DNA of 64,000 nucleotides from Psychrobacillus sp. FSL K6-4046 (GCF_038624605.1 NZ_CP152020.1:992001-1056000), one strand, 5' to 3'; positions 24,280 to 34,625 are shown, counted from the stretch's first letter. Made by a program: numbers and translations. Notes: generated by a model not told the origin, from the sequence alone.

Positions 24280-24867
24280 TTGAACATTTTAACTCTGATT
24301 TTAAGTTATTTAATCGGTTCCATTTCATTTGCTTTAATCGTCGGTAAAATATTATATAAGAAAGATATTCGTGATTATGGTAGTGGTAATCTTGGTGCAA
24401 CTAATGCTTACAGAGTTTTAGGCATTAAAGCAGGAGTAATTGTTGCAATTGCTGATATATTAAAAGGCACACTTGCTTGTTTTCTTCCCCTAATACTAAG
24501 TTCTACTATTAATCCAATTGTATGTGGCTTATTAGCTATATTAGGTCACGTATTTTCTGTGTTTGCTAGTTTTAAAGGTGGAAAAGCTGTTGCGACAGCA
24601 ACTGGAGTTTTTTTATTTTTAACCCCTTTAGGTGTTTTTGTTGGTTTTCTTGTGTTTGTGCTAACTTTGGTATTAACAAAGTATGTATCACTAAGTTCAA
24701 TGTTAGCTTGTATAGCTTTATTTGTTTACAGTCTAATATTTGAAGATAAAGTTATCATAGGACTTTCTCTATTAATAAGCGTATCGATCATCATTCTTCA
24801 TCGACAAAATATAAAAAGAATTCTAGATGGATCAGAAAACAGGATAGTAGCGCCACAGGATAGTTGA
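24280..24867 (+). CDS. plsY: PlsY-family glycerol-3-phosphate acyltransferase
   Basis: 195 residues, five to six helices. Family motifs: first helix LSYLIGSISFALIVGK, then DIRDYGSGNLGATNAYRVLG (the S-G-x-G-x-x-N acyl-phosphate motif), and LGHVFSVFASFKGGKAVAT (the H and G-K-G-G-K motif). PlsY transfers acyl from acyl-phosphate to glycerol-3-phosphate, the first step of phospholipid synthesis. A TTG start at 24280 follows GGGGAGATAACATTAC. Its position in a repeat-bounded accessory module suggests an extra copy beside the housekeeping gene. That is inference; the other copy is not in the window. Confidence 0.88.
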   Translation: MNILTLILSYLIGSISFALIVGKILYKKDIRDYGSGNLGATNAYRVLGIKAGVIVAIADILKGTLACFLPLILSSTINPIVCGLLAILGHVFSVFASFKGGKAVATATGVFLFLTPLGVFVGFLVFVLTLVLTKYVSLSSMLACIALFVYSLIFEDKVIIGLSLLISVSIIILHRQNIKRILDGSENRIVAPQDS

Positions 24868-24915
24868 AGAAAGATGTTTTACTTATGTAGACATTAGTAA
24901 ATGGGGTGGGATTGG

Positions 24916-25356
24916 ATGAAGAATAATTTATTTATCAACATTAATTTAACAGAAAGTAATGTTGATTTCCAAAGTTATAATTACTGGTTTTCTTTAATTG
25001 ATTATTTCATAACATCTGCAAATTTTATAGAATTCCATGTGTGGAATGAAGAAGTTGAAACAATTGAAGAATTAAGTTTGAAAACTAATCTTGAAAAAAT
25101 TGATTTGCACCCTATGAAAATGGTCTGTTTTCAAGGGGATATAAACAAAAAAATAATTAATTTCATTTTACAAGAGAGTTTAAGTCAGAATGGAGAAATA
25201 AAATGGTTTTCACTTTTTTTGAAATATAATGGTAATTGTTTCTTTGAATCATCACATTGGGGCTCTGAAATTAATATAGAAAATCCTTCTGAAAAAGAAA
25301 TTATAATGTTTAAAAAATTTATGCCAAAGAATGCAATCTTTCATCATTTCAAGTAA
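24916..25356 (+). CDS. Protein of unknown function
   Basis: 146 residues, soluble, rich in Asn, Phe and Ile. I do not recognise a family. ATG 24916 is preferred over 24901 because GGGGTGGGATT would then be its ribosome binding site. Features include IDYFITSANFIEFHVWNEEVE and ESSHWGSEINIENPSEKEI, suggestive of a mixed alpha/beta fold. It shares the repeat-bounded module with the PlsY-family gene 48 bp upstream. Confidence 0.55.
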   Translation: MKNNLFININLTESNVDFQSYNYWFSLIDYFITSANFIEFHVWNEEVETIEELSLKTNLEKIDLHPMKMVCFQGDINKKIINFILQESLSQNGEIKWFSLFLKYNGNCFFESSHWGSEINIENPSEKEIIMFKKFMPKNAIFHHFK

Positions 25357-25443
25357 AACTATTTAATGAGCGTTCGGTAATAGCGCTCGATTGCGGAATG
25401 AGTACACGAACGAGGTACGTAAGCCAAAAATAATATCAAAGTA

Positions 25444-25516
25444 AAATGAGCGAGGAGAAAATATCCTAGCTCATGTTTATGTGTATTATAAGTCACCTTT
25501 AGCATTAACATAGCTA
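25444..25516 (+). repeat. Direct repeat, copy 2 (after the PlsY module)
   Basis: Second copy of the 24135 repeat with the shared block CACCTTTAGCATTAACATAG at its right end and the AAATGAGCGAGGA / TCCTAGCTCAT fold at its left. Confidence 0.75.
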
Positions 25517-25522
25517 AGGTTA

Positions 25523-25566
25523 AAAAGGAGGATGATCGTGAACTATTCACAACATCCTCCTTTTAA
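25523..25566 (-). terminator. Rho-independent terminator (minus strand)
   Basis: AAAAGGAGGATG and CATCCTCCTTTT arms just after the crotonase gene; on the minus strand it ends CCTCCTTTTTAACC. Confidence 0.8.
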
Positions 25567-25568
25567 AA

Positions 25569-26345
25569 TTATTTCCCTTTAAATACAGGTTTTCTTTTTT
25601 CACTAAATGCATTTAATGCTTCTACTCGATCCTCTGTCGGAATCGTAATCTCATACGCCTTACGTTCAATTTGCAATCCAGTTTGCAAGTCCACATTCAT
25701 CCCTTGTTTAACAGCAAACTTGGCTTGTTGAAGTGCAATTGGTCCGTTCGCTAACATAAGTGCTGCGAAGCTTTCCGTTTCTTGCTTTAATGTTTCTCGA
25801 CTCGCAATTTTAGTTAAAAGTCCATACGTAAAGGCTTCATGAGCCGTTAATCGTTTAGCAGTTAAGATTAACTCTAAAGCTTTGGATTCCCCAATGAGGC
25901 GAGGTAAACGTTGTGTACCTCCTGCGCCCGGGATAATTGCGAGGCTTGTTTCGGTTAGTCCCAATTGTATATCGTCTGCTGCAATTCGGAAATCACATGC
26001 AAGCGCTAGCTCTGTCCCTCCGCCAAACGCATAACCATTTAACATGGCAATCGTTGGCTGAGGTAAGCTTTCGACTAAAGAGAATACTTCACCTATTTTA
26101 TATATATTACGTTTGACTCTTTGTTCAGTTAACGTTCGGCGTTCTTTCAAATCTGCTCCGACACTAAACGATTTTTCACCAGATCCAGTAAAGATTACTA
26201 CTCTAATGTCCGGATTGATACGGATCGATTCTGCAATTTCTCCTAATTCACATAACATTTCATAGTTGAAAGCGTTCAAAGCTGTAGGTCGGTTTAATGT
26301 GACAATTCCAATATTCCCCTGTTGTTCATAAGTAATAGTTTCCAT
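25569..26345 (-). CDS. Enoyl-CoA hydratase/isomerase (crotonase family)
   Basis: 258 residues from ATG 26345, which has TAGGGGGAGA upstream; the frame to 26393 lacks one. Crotonase features are clear: SVGADLKER (CoA/oxyanion loop), GYAFGGGTELALACDFRIA with the first catalytic Glu, and GLTETSLAIIPGAGGTQRLPRLIG with the second Glu. Both glutamates suggest a true hydratase of short-chain enoyl-CoA in fatty-acid or amino-acid breakdown. It is a single gene, with no other beta-oxidation genes nearby. Confidence 0.9.
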   Translation of the reverse strand: METITYEQQGNIGIVTLNRPTALNAFNYEMLCELGEIAESIRINPDIRVVIFTGSGEKSFSVGADLKERRTLTEQRVKRNIYKIGEVFSLVESLPQPTIAMLNGYAFGGGTELALACDFRIAADDIQLGLTETSLAIIPGAGGTQRLPRLIGESKALELILTAKRLTAHEAFTYGLLTKIASRETLKQETESFAALMLANGPIALQQAKFAVKQGMNVDLQTGLQIERKAYEITIPTEDRVEALNAFSEKRKPVFKGK

Positions 26346-26495
26346 TATATCTCCCCCTAATACGCTAAAATTCTTCACTATTAAACATATCATTTTATGA
26401 TAATCCTGTCATCAAAGGAAAAAATAGGTCGTTTTTCATCCTTATCTTTGATACAATAGTATCAATTACATTTCTTAAGAACATGAGGAAATTAA

Positions 26496-27728
26496 ATGGA
26501 GATTTTTATTGCAAGGCAGCCAATTTTTAATATGAACGAGTCATTATATGGATATGAATTGCTTTATAGGAATAATGAAGACAATTCTTTCCCTGACGTG
26601 GATGCGGATATGGCAACGATTGATGTGCTGACACATTCATTTCTGACCATAGGAATAAATGAAATTGCAGGCGATAAGCTATGCTTTATTAATTTCACTG
26701 AAAACCTTCTGGATAAGGCGGTATTAAGAAAGTTCCCATCTAACAGGATAGTGGTAGAGATATTAGAAAATATTACGATAACTCCCCGTCTTATTAAACA
26801 AATTAGACAAATAAAAGCAATGGGCTTTCTTCTTGCATTGGATGATTTTGTTTTAAAACAAAATGTTGACTATTATGATGAACTGTTTAGCTTAGTTAGC
26901 TTTATTAAGATAGATTTTCTTGCCACTACAGTGGAAGAGAGAAAATCGGTCGAGAAAATTGTCCAAACCAACTATCCCAATATTGTACTGCTAGCTGAAA
27001 AGGTTGAAACACGAGAAGATTTTTACGAAGCTAAATCTGCTGGCTATAAATTGTTCCAAGGCTACTTCTTTGCTAAGCCTGAAATTATTAAGGCCACTGA
27101 TATACCTGCTAACGTAGTGCAATACATTAGACTGATCAATCTTTTACGCAAGGAAGAAGCTTCTATGGATGAAATTGCGTTAGAAATAGAGAGAGACGTT
27201 TCCTTGACCTTTAAAGTGTTAAAAATGGTCAATTCTCCAGTTGCTCGACCACGTTCCAAGGTTCGCTCGATTAAACAGGGTGTTTTAATGTTAGGGCTGG
27301 AGGAGATTAATCATTGGCTTCATGTCTTGTTACTGCGAGAGGTACATCAAAACTACAAAGGGGATGGACTAGCTATTGTAGAAGCATCCTTATTTAGAGC
27401 GAAATTTTGTGAGCTACTTGCTAAACAGAAAAACCTGACAAATTCCTCTGAATATTTATTAGTAGGCATGTTCTCTCTAATGGACACCATCTTACATAAG
27501 AAGATGGATCAGCTAGTTAAAGAGTTACCTCTTTCTGATGATGTAGCGGCTACTTTGGTTGGGTCCAGCACAGAGATGACGCCTTTCTTAGATTTAACCA
27601 TTGCCTATGATGAAGTTCGTTGGAACGATATGCTCGAAGGAGCTAATAATCTAGAAATCGATTTTCCAAGTCTTAATAATTTTTATAAGGAAGCTCGTAA
27701 GTGGGCAACTGACATAGTAACACAGTAA
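26496..27728 (+). CDS. yuxH: EAL-HDOD protein, YuxH/PdeH-like c-di-GMP phosphodiesterase
   Basis: 410 residues: an EAL-type domain (about 1-200) then an HDOD domain (about 205-400). EAL signature positions are changed but largely retained: YELLYRN for EALLR, INFTEN, VVEILEN, LALDDFVL without the usual GTG, IKIDF, LAEKVETREDF and LFQGYFFAKP. B. subtilis YuxH (PdeH) has the same length and architecture. Activity is therefore likely but the loop after DDF is atypical. Monocistronic, ends in a terminator. Confidence 0.88.
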   Translation: MEIFIARQPIFNMNESLYGYELLYRNNEDNSFPDVDADMATIDVLTHSFLTIGINEIAGDKLCFINFTENLLDKAVLRKFPSNRIVVEILENITITPRLIKQIRQIKAMGFLLALDDFVLKQNVDYYDELFSLVSFIKIDFLATTVEERKSVEKIVQTNYPNIVLLAEKVETREDFYEAKSAGYKLFQGYFFAKPEIIKATDIPANVVQYIRLINLLRKEEASMDEIALEIERDVSLTFKVLKMVNSPVARPRSKVRSIKQGVLMLGLEEINHWLHVLLLREVHQNYKGDGLAIVEASLFRAKFCELLAKQKNLTNSSEYLLVGMFSLMDTILHKKMDQLVKELPLSDDVAATLVGSSTEMTPFLDLTIAYDEVRWNDMLEGANNLEIDFPSLNNFYKEARKWATDIVTQ

Positions 27729-27730
27729 TT

Positions 27731-27762
27731 AAACTGCCATTCTTAGGATTGGCAGTTTTTTG
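27731..27762 (+). terminator. Rho-independent terminator
   Basis: AACTGCCAATC-like arms: AAACTGCCATTC and GATTGGCAGTTTTTT. Confidence 0.85.
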
Positions 27763-27814
27763 ATTGAAGTTCTTTTCTTTCCATTGCATTTTCTTTTAAA
27801 AGTTGTAAAATATA

Positions 27815-27828
27815 AGAACAAATGTTCT
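27815..27828 (+). promoter_or_regulatory. LexA-box-like palindrome before the YhjD-like gene
   Basis: AGAACAAATGTTCT fits the Bacillus SOS consensus (CGAAC-N4-GTTCG) except at the outermost bases. It lies 22 bp before the start codon, where a repressor would block transcription. Confidence 0.5.
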
Positions 27829-27850
27829 TTTAAAAGAAAGGTGAATGAAG

Positions 27851-28204
27851 ATGCCCTTAATACCAGAAGAGGCAATTCCATATTTCGAAAAAATGATTTA
27901 TCTTCCCATGGTATTTACCATCTTGGAAAAGGATCGAACCATTATTGAAAAAGCCCCATTCAAATTAAACAGACCTTATTTGACTCTCGTAGAAGGAGCA
28001 GCAAAGCAAGTTCAAAAAGAGCTAAAAGACACACATGTCTACATGAGAAGGCATAGTATGAAAGTGATTAGAGGAGAAGGAGATGATATGTTCACAGAGT
28101 ACGTGTTTTTTCATGGAGGATACGAGGAGCACCGTCGTTATCTGAACGTCCGTCTTCGTAACCGCGTAGAAGAACTGCTTTCTATGTACTTAACCATTAC
28201 CTAA
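27851..28204 (+). CDS. yhjD: YhjD-like conserved protein
   Basis: 117 residues, soluble. The sequence PEEAIPYFEKMIYLPMVFTILEKDR, EKAPFKLNRPYL, then FFHGGYEEHRRYLNVRLRNRVEELL resembles B. subtilis YhjD along its length. Function is not known. ATG 27851 is preferred over 27845, since GAAAGGTG then has normal spacing. The gene is convergent with comK, its stop directly abutting the comK stop. A LexA-like palindrome lies upstream. Confidence 0.75.
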   Translation: MPLIPEEAIPYFEKMIYLPMVFTILEKDRTIIEKAPFKLNRPYLTLVEGAAKQVQKELKDTHVYMRRHSMKVIRGEGDDMFTEYVFFHGGYEEHRRYLNVRLRNRVEELLSMYLTIT

Positions 28205-28747
28205 TCAGTTGCGAATGTTTTTACGCATAGATGCTTGTCTAGAGGTGGCATATCCGTTGTTTAAAAGATGGCTCATTCGTTTTAGGAATTGGGTGCTTAA
28301 TATGTTGGCATACGCCACTTGACGATTCATAGTGTTAGGCGAAACAGGAACATCAATGGTATCCCCATTAGAAAGAACAACGGTAGATCCCTTTTTATTT
28401 GGGTAAAAAGTTTCGATGGCCTGATAGGAAAACCATATATTTAAATCTGACTTTGGAGAAAGAACCGGAATCCATATACAAGGTGATCCAAAGTCATGAG
28501 CTAGTATGATTGGTAGCTTAAAATAGTTGCCAATCGTTTCTCGGGAAAGGTTTACTGCGTGTTGAAAGGAAGAACCGTAGAAGGAGCAGGAATAACGAAC
28601 GATTTCGTATGGCTTTTTACTTACCATGGAGGTTTCACCAGAAAAATTAGTAACTTTCGTGTAAACTTTGTTATTTACTACAGAAGGTTGAAGTAACGCG
28701 GTCTCGAAGGAGATAAGATGGGATTTATTTTCAATTTTATTAGTCAG
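28205..28747 (-). CDS. comK: ComK competence transcription factor, non-ATG start
   Basis: About 180 residues if begun at CTG 28747, near the normal ComK length (about 190). Conserved parts: LLQPSVVNNKVYTKVTN at the N-terminus, IVRYSCSFYGSSF (compare RSCRFFGSSY), then STVVLSNGDTIDVPVS and NRQVAYANILSTQFLKRM. The first ATG, at 28627, would drop some 40 conserved residues and has no RBS. AAGGAG (28757-28762) stands 9 bp before an in-frame CTG; the next alternative is ATT at 28738. ComK is the master activator of DNA-uptake genes. Confidence 0.8.
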   Translation of the reverse strand: MTNKIENKSHLISFETALLQPSVVNNKVYTKVTNFSGETSMVSKKPYEIVRYSCSFYGSSFQHAVNLSRETIGNYFKLPIILAHDFGSPCIWIPVLSPKSDLNIWFSYQAIETFYPNKKGSTVVLSNGDTIDVPVSPNTMNRQVAYANILSTQFLKRMSHLLNNGYATSRQASMRKNIRN

Positions 28748-28927
28748 AAAATTTCACTCCTTAGTATATTATAATTTAAATTATAGTTAATTTTGGAAAT
28801 AAATCAAGCTAATGTATCTAAAAATTAAAAAATACTTCTATTTACTGTATAATCTAAATTTTCTCAAAATGATTGCAACTAGCCTTAAGCTTTTATATAA
28901 TATAAAAAAGGCATCGGGGTGATTGAA

Positions 28928-29158
28928 ATGGACAAACAATATTCATATACAGATTTTATGAAAGCAATGGGACAAACAGGGAAAGAAAGCTCTGCAGAAA
29001 AGTTGTTAAACGAGATTTATCTTGATATGTTTTTAAATGTTGTCCACCGGGAGCAGAGAAGTTTTCGGCTAATGGGTTTAATTGACGAGGCATTGGATCG
29101 CAAGGATAAAGAAGCATTTAACGAGTACACGAACGTGTTACTTCATCTGAAAAATTAA
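28928..29158 (+). CDS. IDEAL-domain protein
   Basis: 76 residues. The C-terminal half, SFRLMGLIDEALDRKDKEAFNEYTNVLLHL, is an IDEAL domain (named after the I-D-E-A-L motif), a short helical module found in small Firmicutes proteins and in YpiB. ATG 28928 is preferred over GTG 28919 because GGGGTGATTG would be its RBS. The domain binds partner proteins, but the partner here is unknown. Monocistronic, followed by hairpin-rich intergenic DNA. Confidence 0.8.
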   Translation: MDKQYSYTDFMKAMGQTGKESSAEKLLNEIYLDMFLNVVHREQRSFRLMGLIDEALDRKDKEAFNEYTNVLLHLKN

Positions 29159-29241
29159 GTTGCTAATGGGCCGGGAATTCGTGAGGAATTAATAGTTAAT
29201 ATATGTTGAGGATGGGGCTGAGATAATCTAATCATGCCCCC

Positions 29242-29276
29242 AAAAAGTGAGATTGCGATATGCAATCTCACTTTTT
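29242..29276. terminator. Perfect hairpin, probable bidirectional terminator
   Basis: AAAAAGTGAGATTGC and its exact complement GCAATCTCACTTTTT flank GATAT. Preceding CCCC and flanking A/T tracts fit a terminator of the IDEAL gene. Confidence 0.8.
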
Positions 29277-29370
29277 GCATTTAATTTGGGTAAATGTCTT
29301 TCAAAAAAGTAGTTCGGAGATAAGGCGGCGAACTTAATAAAAACAACGGCTATGAAGAAAATATAAAAAT

Positions 29371-29414
29371 AAAGCAGTTCAAATTTTACAATGAGTGAAA
29401 TTTGAACTGCTTTT
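29371..29414. terminator. Second perfect hairpin before uvrB
   Basis: AAAGCAGTTCAAATTT pairs with AAATTTGAACTGCTTT across an 11-base loop, followed by TAGTTTTG. Confidence 0.65.
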
Positions 29415-29586
29415 AGTTTTGATAAAAAGTCTATTCTTTTGATGTTAAAAAACTAACATTCTTATATTGTTGCAAGATAAAATGTAGCTTTTTCTGTAAA
29501 AGAGGGTAGTAACAGATAGGAAGAGATTTTTACTACTAAGTCATTGATATGACAAAGGTTGAACCTACTCTGAAAATTTATTTTAA

Positions 29587-29599
29587 AAACGTATGTTCG
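29587..29599 (-). promoter_or_regulatory. LexA (SOS) box of uvrBA
   Basis: AAACGTATGTTCG (reverse complement CGAACATACGTTT) fits the Bacillus LexA consensus CGAAC-RNRY-GTTYC. It lies 66 bp before the uvrB start. SOS control of uvrBA is established in B. subtilis. Confidence 0.85.
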
Positions 29600-29664
29600 T
29601 TTTAATAGTGTTAGAAAAATGATTATGTTAAACTAAATTTAATAAGAACACGGGAGGCATACAT

Positions 29665-31647
29665 ATGGAACAAATTTTTGATTTACAATCTCCGTATGAG
29701 CCAGCAGGGGATCAAATAGAAGCAATAAAAGAGCTAGTAAAAGGAGTAAATGAGGGCAAAAAGCATCAAACATTACTAGGGGCCACAGGTACTGGTAAAA
29801 CCTTTACTATTTCAAACGTAATCCAACAAATCAATAAGCCAACCCTTGTCATGGCCCATAACAAGACACTTGCAGGGCAGCTATATAGTGAGTTCAAGGA
29901 ATTCTTTCCTAACAATGCAGTAGAATACTTTGTCAGCTATTATGACTACTTTCAACCAGAGGCATATGTGCCACAAACGGATACGTATATAGAAAAAGAT
30001 TCTAGCATTAATGAAGAAATTGATAAATTGCGACATTCAGCCACTTCTTCATTATTCGAACGTAAGGATGTCATTATTATCGCTTCTGTTTCCTGTATTT
30101 ATGGACTCGGAAATCCAGAGGAATATAAAGAAATGGTTGTGTCACTAAGAGTTGGCATGGAAATCGATCGAAACCAGCTATTAAGAAAGCTAGTGGATGT
30201 GCAATATGAACGAAACGATATTAATTTTACTCGTGGAACATTTCGAGTTCGTGGAGATGTAGTGGAAATTTTCCCTGCCTCTCGTGATGAGAGATGTCTA
30301 AGGGTAGAATTTTTTGGTGATGAAATAGATCGGATTCGAGAAGTGGATGCGTTAACAGGAGAAATATTGGGTGAACGAGATCATGTAGCTATTTTCCCGG
30401 CATCCCACTTCGTAACACGAGAAGAAAAGATGAAAATAGCCATAAATAATATTCGTCAGGAACTAGAGGAGCAGCTCACTATTCTTCGTAGTGAGGATAA
30501 ATTATTAGAAGCTCAAAGACTCGAGCAGCGAACGAATTATGATTTAGAAATGATGGAGGAAATGGGCTTCTGTTCAGGGATAGAAAACTACTCTCGTCAC
30601 TTAACATTAAGACAAGCGGGGGCAACCCCTTATACATTATTAGATTATTTTCCGAAGGACTTCTTACTGGTAGTAGATGAAAGCCACGTTTCATTACCAC
30701 AGGTTAGAGGAATGTTTAATGGAGACCAGGCGCGGAAATCTGTGCTAGTAAATCATGGTTTCCGGTTACCTTCTGCATTAGATAACCGTCCGCTCACTTT
30801 CCAGGAATTTGAGGGGCATGTGAACCAGGCTATTTATGTATCCGCAACTCCGGGACCATACGAATTAGAGCATACACCAGAAATGGTCGAGCAGATTATC
30901 CGACCTACGGGATTATTAGATCCTATTATTACAGTGAAGCCGATTGAAGGACAAATAGATGATTTAATTAATGAAATATATGAACGATCTGCTAAGAATG
31001 AACGAGTCTTAATAACAACCTTAACAAAGAAAATGTCCGAGGATTTAACGGATTACTTAAAGGAAATTGGTATAAAAGTACAATATCTGCACTCAGAGAT
31101 AAAAACATTAGAGCGAATTGAGATTATTCGAGAGCTTCGTTTAGGAACGTATGATGTCCTGATAGGAATTAACCTATTGCGAGAAGGATTAGACTTACCT
31201 GAGGTTTCACTGGTCGCTATTTTGGATGCGGATAAAGAAGGCTTCCTACGTTCAGAGCGTTCATTAATACAAACTATTGGGCGAGCTGCCCGAAACTCTA
31301 ACGGTGAAGTTATTATGTATGCCGATAAAATGACAGATTCTATGACAAAGGCCATTAGTGAAACGAAGCGTCGTCGTACCATTCAAATGGAATATAACGA
31401 AAAGCATGGCATCACACCTAAAACGATTGAGAAGAAAATTAGAGAAGTAATACGAGCCTCTCAAGTGGCGGAAGACGAAGAAAGCTATGTACAGCAATTA
31501 ACTAGCGGAAAAGTCTTAACGAAGGAAGAAAAGGGTAAACTATTAGACAAACTCGAAAAAGAGATGAAAGATGCTGCAAAAGCGCTTAACTTTGAACGAG
31601 CTGCTGAATTACGTGACGCAATTCTAGAGCTCAAGCTGGAAGGATGA
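29665..31647 (+). CDS. uvrB: Excinuclease ABC subunit UvrB
   Basis: 660 residues, full length. Walker A GATGTGKT at 39-46, the damage-probing beta-hairpin region [21 protein letters not shown] near 90-115, DESH box VVDESH near 335, helicase motifs TPGPYE and QTIGRAARN, and a C-terminal UVR domain ([22 protein letters not shown]) that contacts UvrC. UvrB verifies lesions handed over by UvrA in nucleotide excision repair. Start ATG has GGGAGG upstream. uvrA follows after 3 bp. Confidence 0.98.
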   Translation: MEQIFDLQSPYEPAGDQIEAIKELVKGVNEGKKHQTLLGATGTGKTFTISNVIQQINKPTLVMAHNKTLAGQLYSEFKEFFPNNAVEYFVSYYDYFQPEAYVPQTDTYIEKDSSINEEIDKLRHSATSSLFERKDVIIIASVSCIYGLGNPEEYKEMVVSLRVGMEIDRNQLLRKLVDVQYERNDINFTRGTFRVRGDVVEIFPASRDERCLRVEFFGDEIDRIREVDALTGEILGERDHVAIFPASHFVTREEKMKIAINNIRQELEEQLTILRSEDKLLEAQRLEQRTNYDLEMMEEMGFCSGIENYSRHLTLRQAGATPYTLLDYFPKDFLLVVDESHVSLPQVRGMFNGDQARKSVLVNHGFRLPSALDNRPLTFQEFEGHVNQAIYVSATPGPYELEHTPEMVEQIIRPTGLLDPIITVKPIEGQIDDLINEIYERSAKNERVLITTLTKKMSEDLTDYLKEIGIKVQYLHSEIKTLERIEIIRELRLGTYDVLIGINLLREGLDLPEVSLVAILDADKEGFLRSERSLIQTIGRAARNSNGEVIMYADKMTDSMTKAISETKRRRTIQMEYNEKHGITPKTIEKKIREVIRASQVAEDEESYVQQLTSGKVLTKEEKGKLLDKLEKEMKDAAKALNFERAAELRDAILELKLEG

Positions 31648-31650
31648 TGA

Positions 31651-34524
31651 TTGGTGAAAAACCAAGAAATTAATATTCAAGGTGCTCGAACAAATAATTT
31701 AAAAGATATAAGTATTAAAATACCAAGAGATAAGCTTGTCGTCATGACAGGTTTATCTGGTTCTGGTAAGTCATCATTAGCTTTTGATACGATCTATGCG
31801 GAAGGGCAAAGACGTTATGTCGAATCCTTGTCAGCCTATGCAAGACAATTTCTTGGCCAAATGGATAAGCCAGATGTGGATTCTATAGAGGGTCTGTCTC
31901 CTGCTATTTCAATCGATCAAAAAACAACAAGTAAGAATCCAAGATCTACTGTCGCAACAGTTACGGAAATTTATGATTATATGCGATTATTATATGCTCG
32001 CGTAGGGAAACCGATTTGTCCAAAACATGGGATAGAGATTTCCTCCCAAACAATCGAGCAAATGGTTGATAGACTCATTGAATATCCGGAAAGAACAAAA
32101 ATGCAAATTCTTGCCCCGATTGTTTCTGGACGCAAAGGGACACATGTGAAATTGCTTGAGGACATGAAAAAGCAAGGATACGTACGTGTTCGCATTAATG
32201 GAGATTTAATAGACTTAGATGACGATATAACTTTAGACAAAAATAAGAAGCATAATATTGAAGTAGTCATCGACCGAATTGTTATAAAAGAAGGGATTGC
32301 TGCACGAATAAGCGATTCCTTAGAATCCGCATTGAGACTTGGAGATGGACGAGTTTTAATAGATGTAATGGAGCAAGAGGAGCTGCTATTTAGTGAGCAT
32401 CATGCATGTCCAATTTGTGGTTTTTCGATTGGAGAGCTAGAGCCTAGAATGTTTTCATTTAACAGTCCATTTGGTGCATGTAACGATTGTGATGGATTAG
32501 GTGTCAAATTAGAGGTTGACCCGGATATAGTCGTTCCAGATAAAAGCTTAACTTTAGAAGAAGGCGCCATTGTCGCATGGCAGCCAACTAGCTCTCAATA
32601 TTATCCGAAGCTACTAGAGGCAGTGTGCAAGCATTACAAAATAAAAATGAATGTACCAGTCGAAAAGTTACCAATTGATCAATGGAACAAAATTATGTAC
32701 GGTTCGGGTAAGGACAAAATTCGTTTCCGTTACCAAAACGAATACGGCCAAATGAGAGATAATCTAATTCAATTTGAAGGCGTGCTTGCAAATATAGAAA
32801 GACGTTATAGAGATACATCTTCCAACTACACACGTGAACAAATGGAAAAGTATATGGCAGAGCATGACTGTCCTACTTGTAAGGGATATCGTTTAAAAGA
32901 AGAAACAATGGCCGTAAAAGTGGATTCTATGCATATCGGGCAAGTATCTGAGTTTTCCATCGAAGAAGCATATAAGTTCTTTAAGGAATTAAAGCTATCA
33001 GAGAAGGATATGCAAATAGCTCGACTAGTTTTAAGAGAAATTGATGAACGTCTGAGCTTCCTTGATAATGTAGGGTTAAATTACCTGACGCTTAATCGCG
33101 CATCTGGAACATTATCTGGGGGTGAGGCTCAACGCATTCGATTAGCAACTCAAATAGGCTCAAGGCTTACGGGTGTACTTTATATTCTGGATGAGCCTTC
33201 TATTGGTCTCCACCAAAGGGACAATGATCGCTTAGTTGCAACACTCAAGGATATGAGAGATATAGGAAATACGTTAATCGTAGTTGAGCACGATGAGGAC
33301 ACGATGATGGCAGCAGACTATTTAATCGATGTGGGACCAGGTGCTGGTGTCCACGGTGGGGAAATTGTTGCAGCTGGAACACCAGAGGAAGTAATGAAAG
33401 ATAGTAATTCACTAACTGGACAATACTTAAGTGGTAAAAAGTATATTCCGCTACCTATTGAACGAAGAAAGCCAGATGGTCGTTATATCAAGATTAAAGG
33501 TGCTACTGAAAATAACCTGAAGAATGTGAGTGTCGATATCCCGTTAGGAGTATTTACAGCAGTCACAGGGGTATCCGGATCAGGAAAAAGTACATTGGTG
33601 AATGAGATTCTTTATAAATCATTGGCACATCAAATTAATCGAGCTAGAACGAAGCCAGGTGCACATAAAACAATAGAAGGAATTGAAATGCTTGATAAGG
33701 TAATTGAAATCGATCAGTCTCCTATTGGGCGCACTCCTCGTTCGAATCCTGCAACTTATACAGGGGTATTTGACGATATAAGAGATCTCTTTGCCTCAAC
33801 AAACGAGGCGAAAATTCGAGGATATAAAAAGGGGCGCTTTAGCTTCAATATAAAAGGTGGACGTTGTGAAGCCTGTCGCGGAGACGGTATTATCAAAATA
33901 GAGATGCACTTTTTACCAGATGTCTATGTACCTTGTGAGGTTTGTCATGGAAAACGATACAACCGGGAAACACTTGAAGTATTGTATAAAGGAAAAAGTA
34001 TTGCAGACATTTTGAAGATGACGGTTGAGGATGCTTTAGCATTCTTTGAAAATCATCCAAAAATAAGTCGCAAGATCCAAACAATCTTTGATGTAGGTTT
34101 GGGATACATGGAGCTGGGACAACCAGCTACTACTCTTTCAGGTGGAGAAGCACAACGAGTGAAGCTAGCATCGGAGCTGCATAAGCGTTCTAATGGTAAG
34201 TCATTTTATATTCTAGACGAACCAACTACTGGATTACATGTAGATGATATAGCGAGACTGCTTGGCGTGTTACAACGCTTAGTTGAAAATGGAGACACAG
34301 TTTTAGTGATTGAGCATAACCTAGATGTGATTAAGACGGCAGATCACTTAATCGATTTGGGGCCTGAGGGTGGAGACAAGGGCGGAACCATTTTAGCAAC
34401 AGGGACACCCGAGAAAATTGCAGAAGCAAAAGGCTCTTATACTGGAAACTATTTAAAGCCTATTTTAGAGCGAGATCGTAAAAGAATGGAAGAAGGCATT
34501 AATAAAGCAACAACAAAAAGTTAA
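31651..34524 (+). CDS. uvrA: Excinuclease ABC subunit UvrA
   Basis: 957 residues, full length. Two ABC modules: Walker [10 protein letters not shown] near 32 and GVSGSGKST near 640; signatures [15 protein letters not shown] and [15 protein letters not shown]. Zinc-finger cysteines are in CPICGF...CNDC and CEACRGDG...CEVCHGK. Damage recognition subunit of nucleotide excision repair. Start is TTG or GTG next to GGATGATGATTGGTG; the call at 31651 uses the first, but GTG 31654 is equally possible. Co-transcribed with uvrB. Confidence 0.98.
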   Translation: MVKNQEINIQGARTNNLKDISIKIPRDKLVVMTGLSGSGKSSLAFDTIYAEGQRRYVESLSAYARQFLGQMDKPDVDSIEGLSPAISIDQKTTSKNPRSTVATVTEIYDYMRLLYARVGKPICPKHGIEISSQTIEQMVDRLIEYPERTKMQILAPIVSGRKGTHVKLLEDMKKQGYVRVRINGDLIDLDDDITLDKNKKHNIEVVIDRIVIKEGIAARISDSLESALRLGDGRVLIDVMEQEELLFSEHHACPICGFSIGELEPRMFSFNSPFGACNDCDGLGVKLEVDPDIVVPDKSLTLEEGAIVAWQPTSSQYYPKLLEAVCKHYKIKMNVPVEKLPIDQWNKIMYGSGKDKIRFRYQNEYGQMRDNLIQFEGVLANIERRYRDTSSNYTREQMEKYMAEHDCPTCKGYRLKEETMAVKVDSMHIGQVSEFSIEEAYKFFKELKLSEKDMQIARLVLREIDERLSFLDNVGLNYLTLNRASGTLSGGEAQRIRLATQIGSRLTGVLYILDEPSIGLHQRDNDRLVATLKDMRDIGNTLIVVEHDEDTMMAADYLIDVGPGAGVHGGEIVAAGTPEEVMKDSNSLTGQYLSGKKYIPLPIERRKPDGRYIKIKGATENNLKNVSVDIPLGVFTAVTGVSGSGKSTLVNEILYKSLAHQINRARTKPGAHKTIEGIEMLDKVIEIDQSPIGRTPRSNPATYTGVFDDIRDLFASTNEAKIRGYKKGRFSFNIKGGRCEACRGDGIIKIEMHFLPDVYVPCEVCHGKRYNRETLEVLYKGKSIADILKMTVEDALAFFENHPKISRKIQTIFDVGLGYMELGQPATTLSGGEAQRVKLASELHKRSNGKSFYILDEPTTGLHVDDIARLLGVLQRLVENGDTVLVIEHNLDVIKTADHLIDLGPEGGDKGGTILATGTPEKIAEAKGSYTGNYLKPILERDRKRMEEGINKATTKS

Positions 34525-34625
34525 AGCCTAAAAAAACGTAAGTGAAACCTTTTGGCTCACAGAACGTATAACTAGTAGGAAGATATTTGTAATATACTTT
34601 TAAATTTATGAGGAGGCCTTTAACT

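Larger units (their letters stand above)
29159..29664. other. Intergenic stretch before uvrB
   Basis: 506 bp with the two perfect hairpins above and the LexA box near its end. No ORF with coding character is seen between them. Confidence 0.6.
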
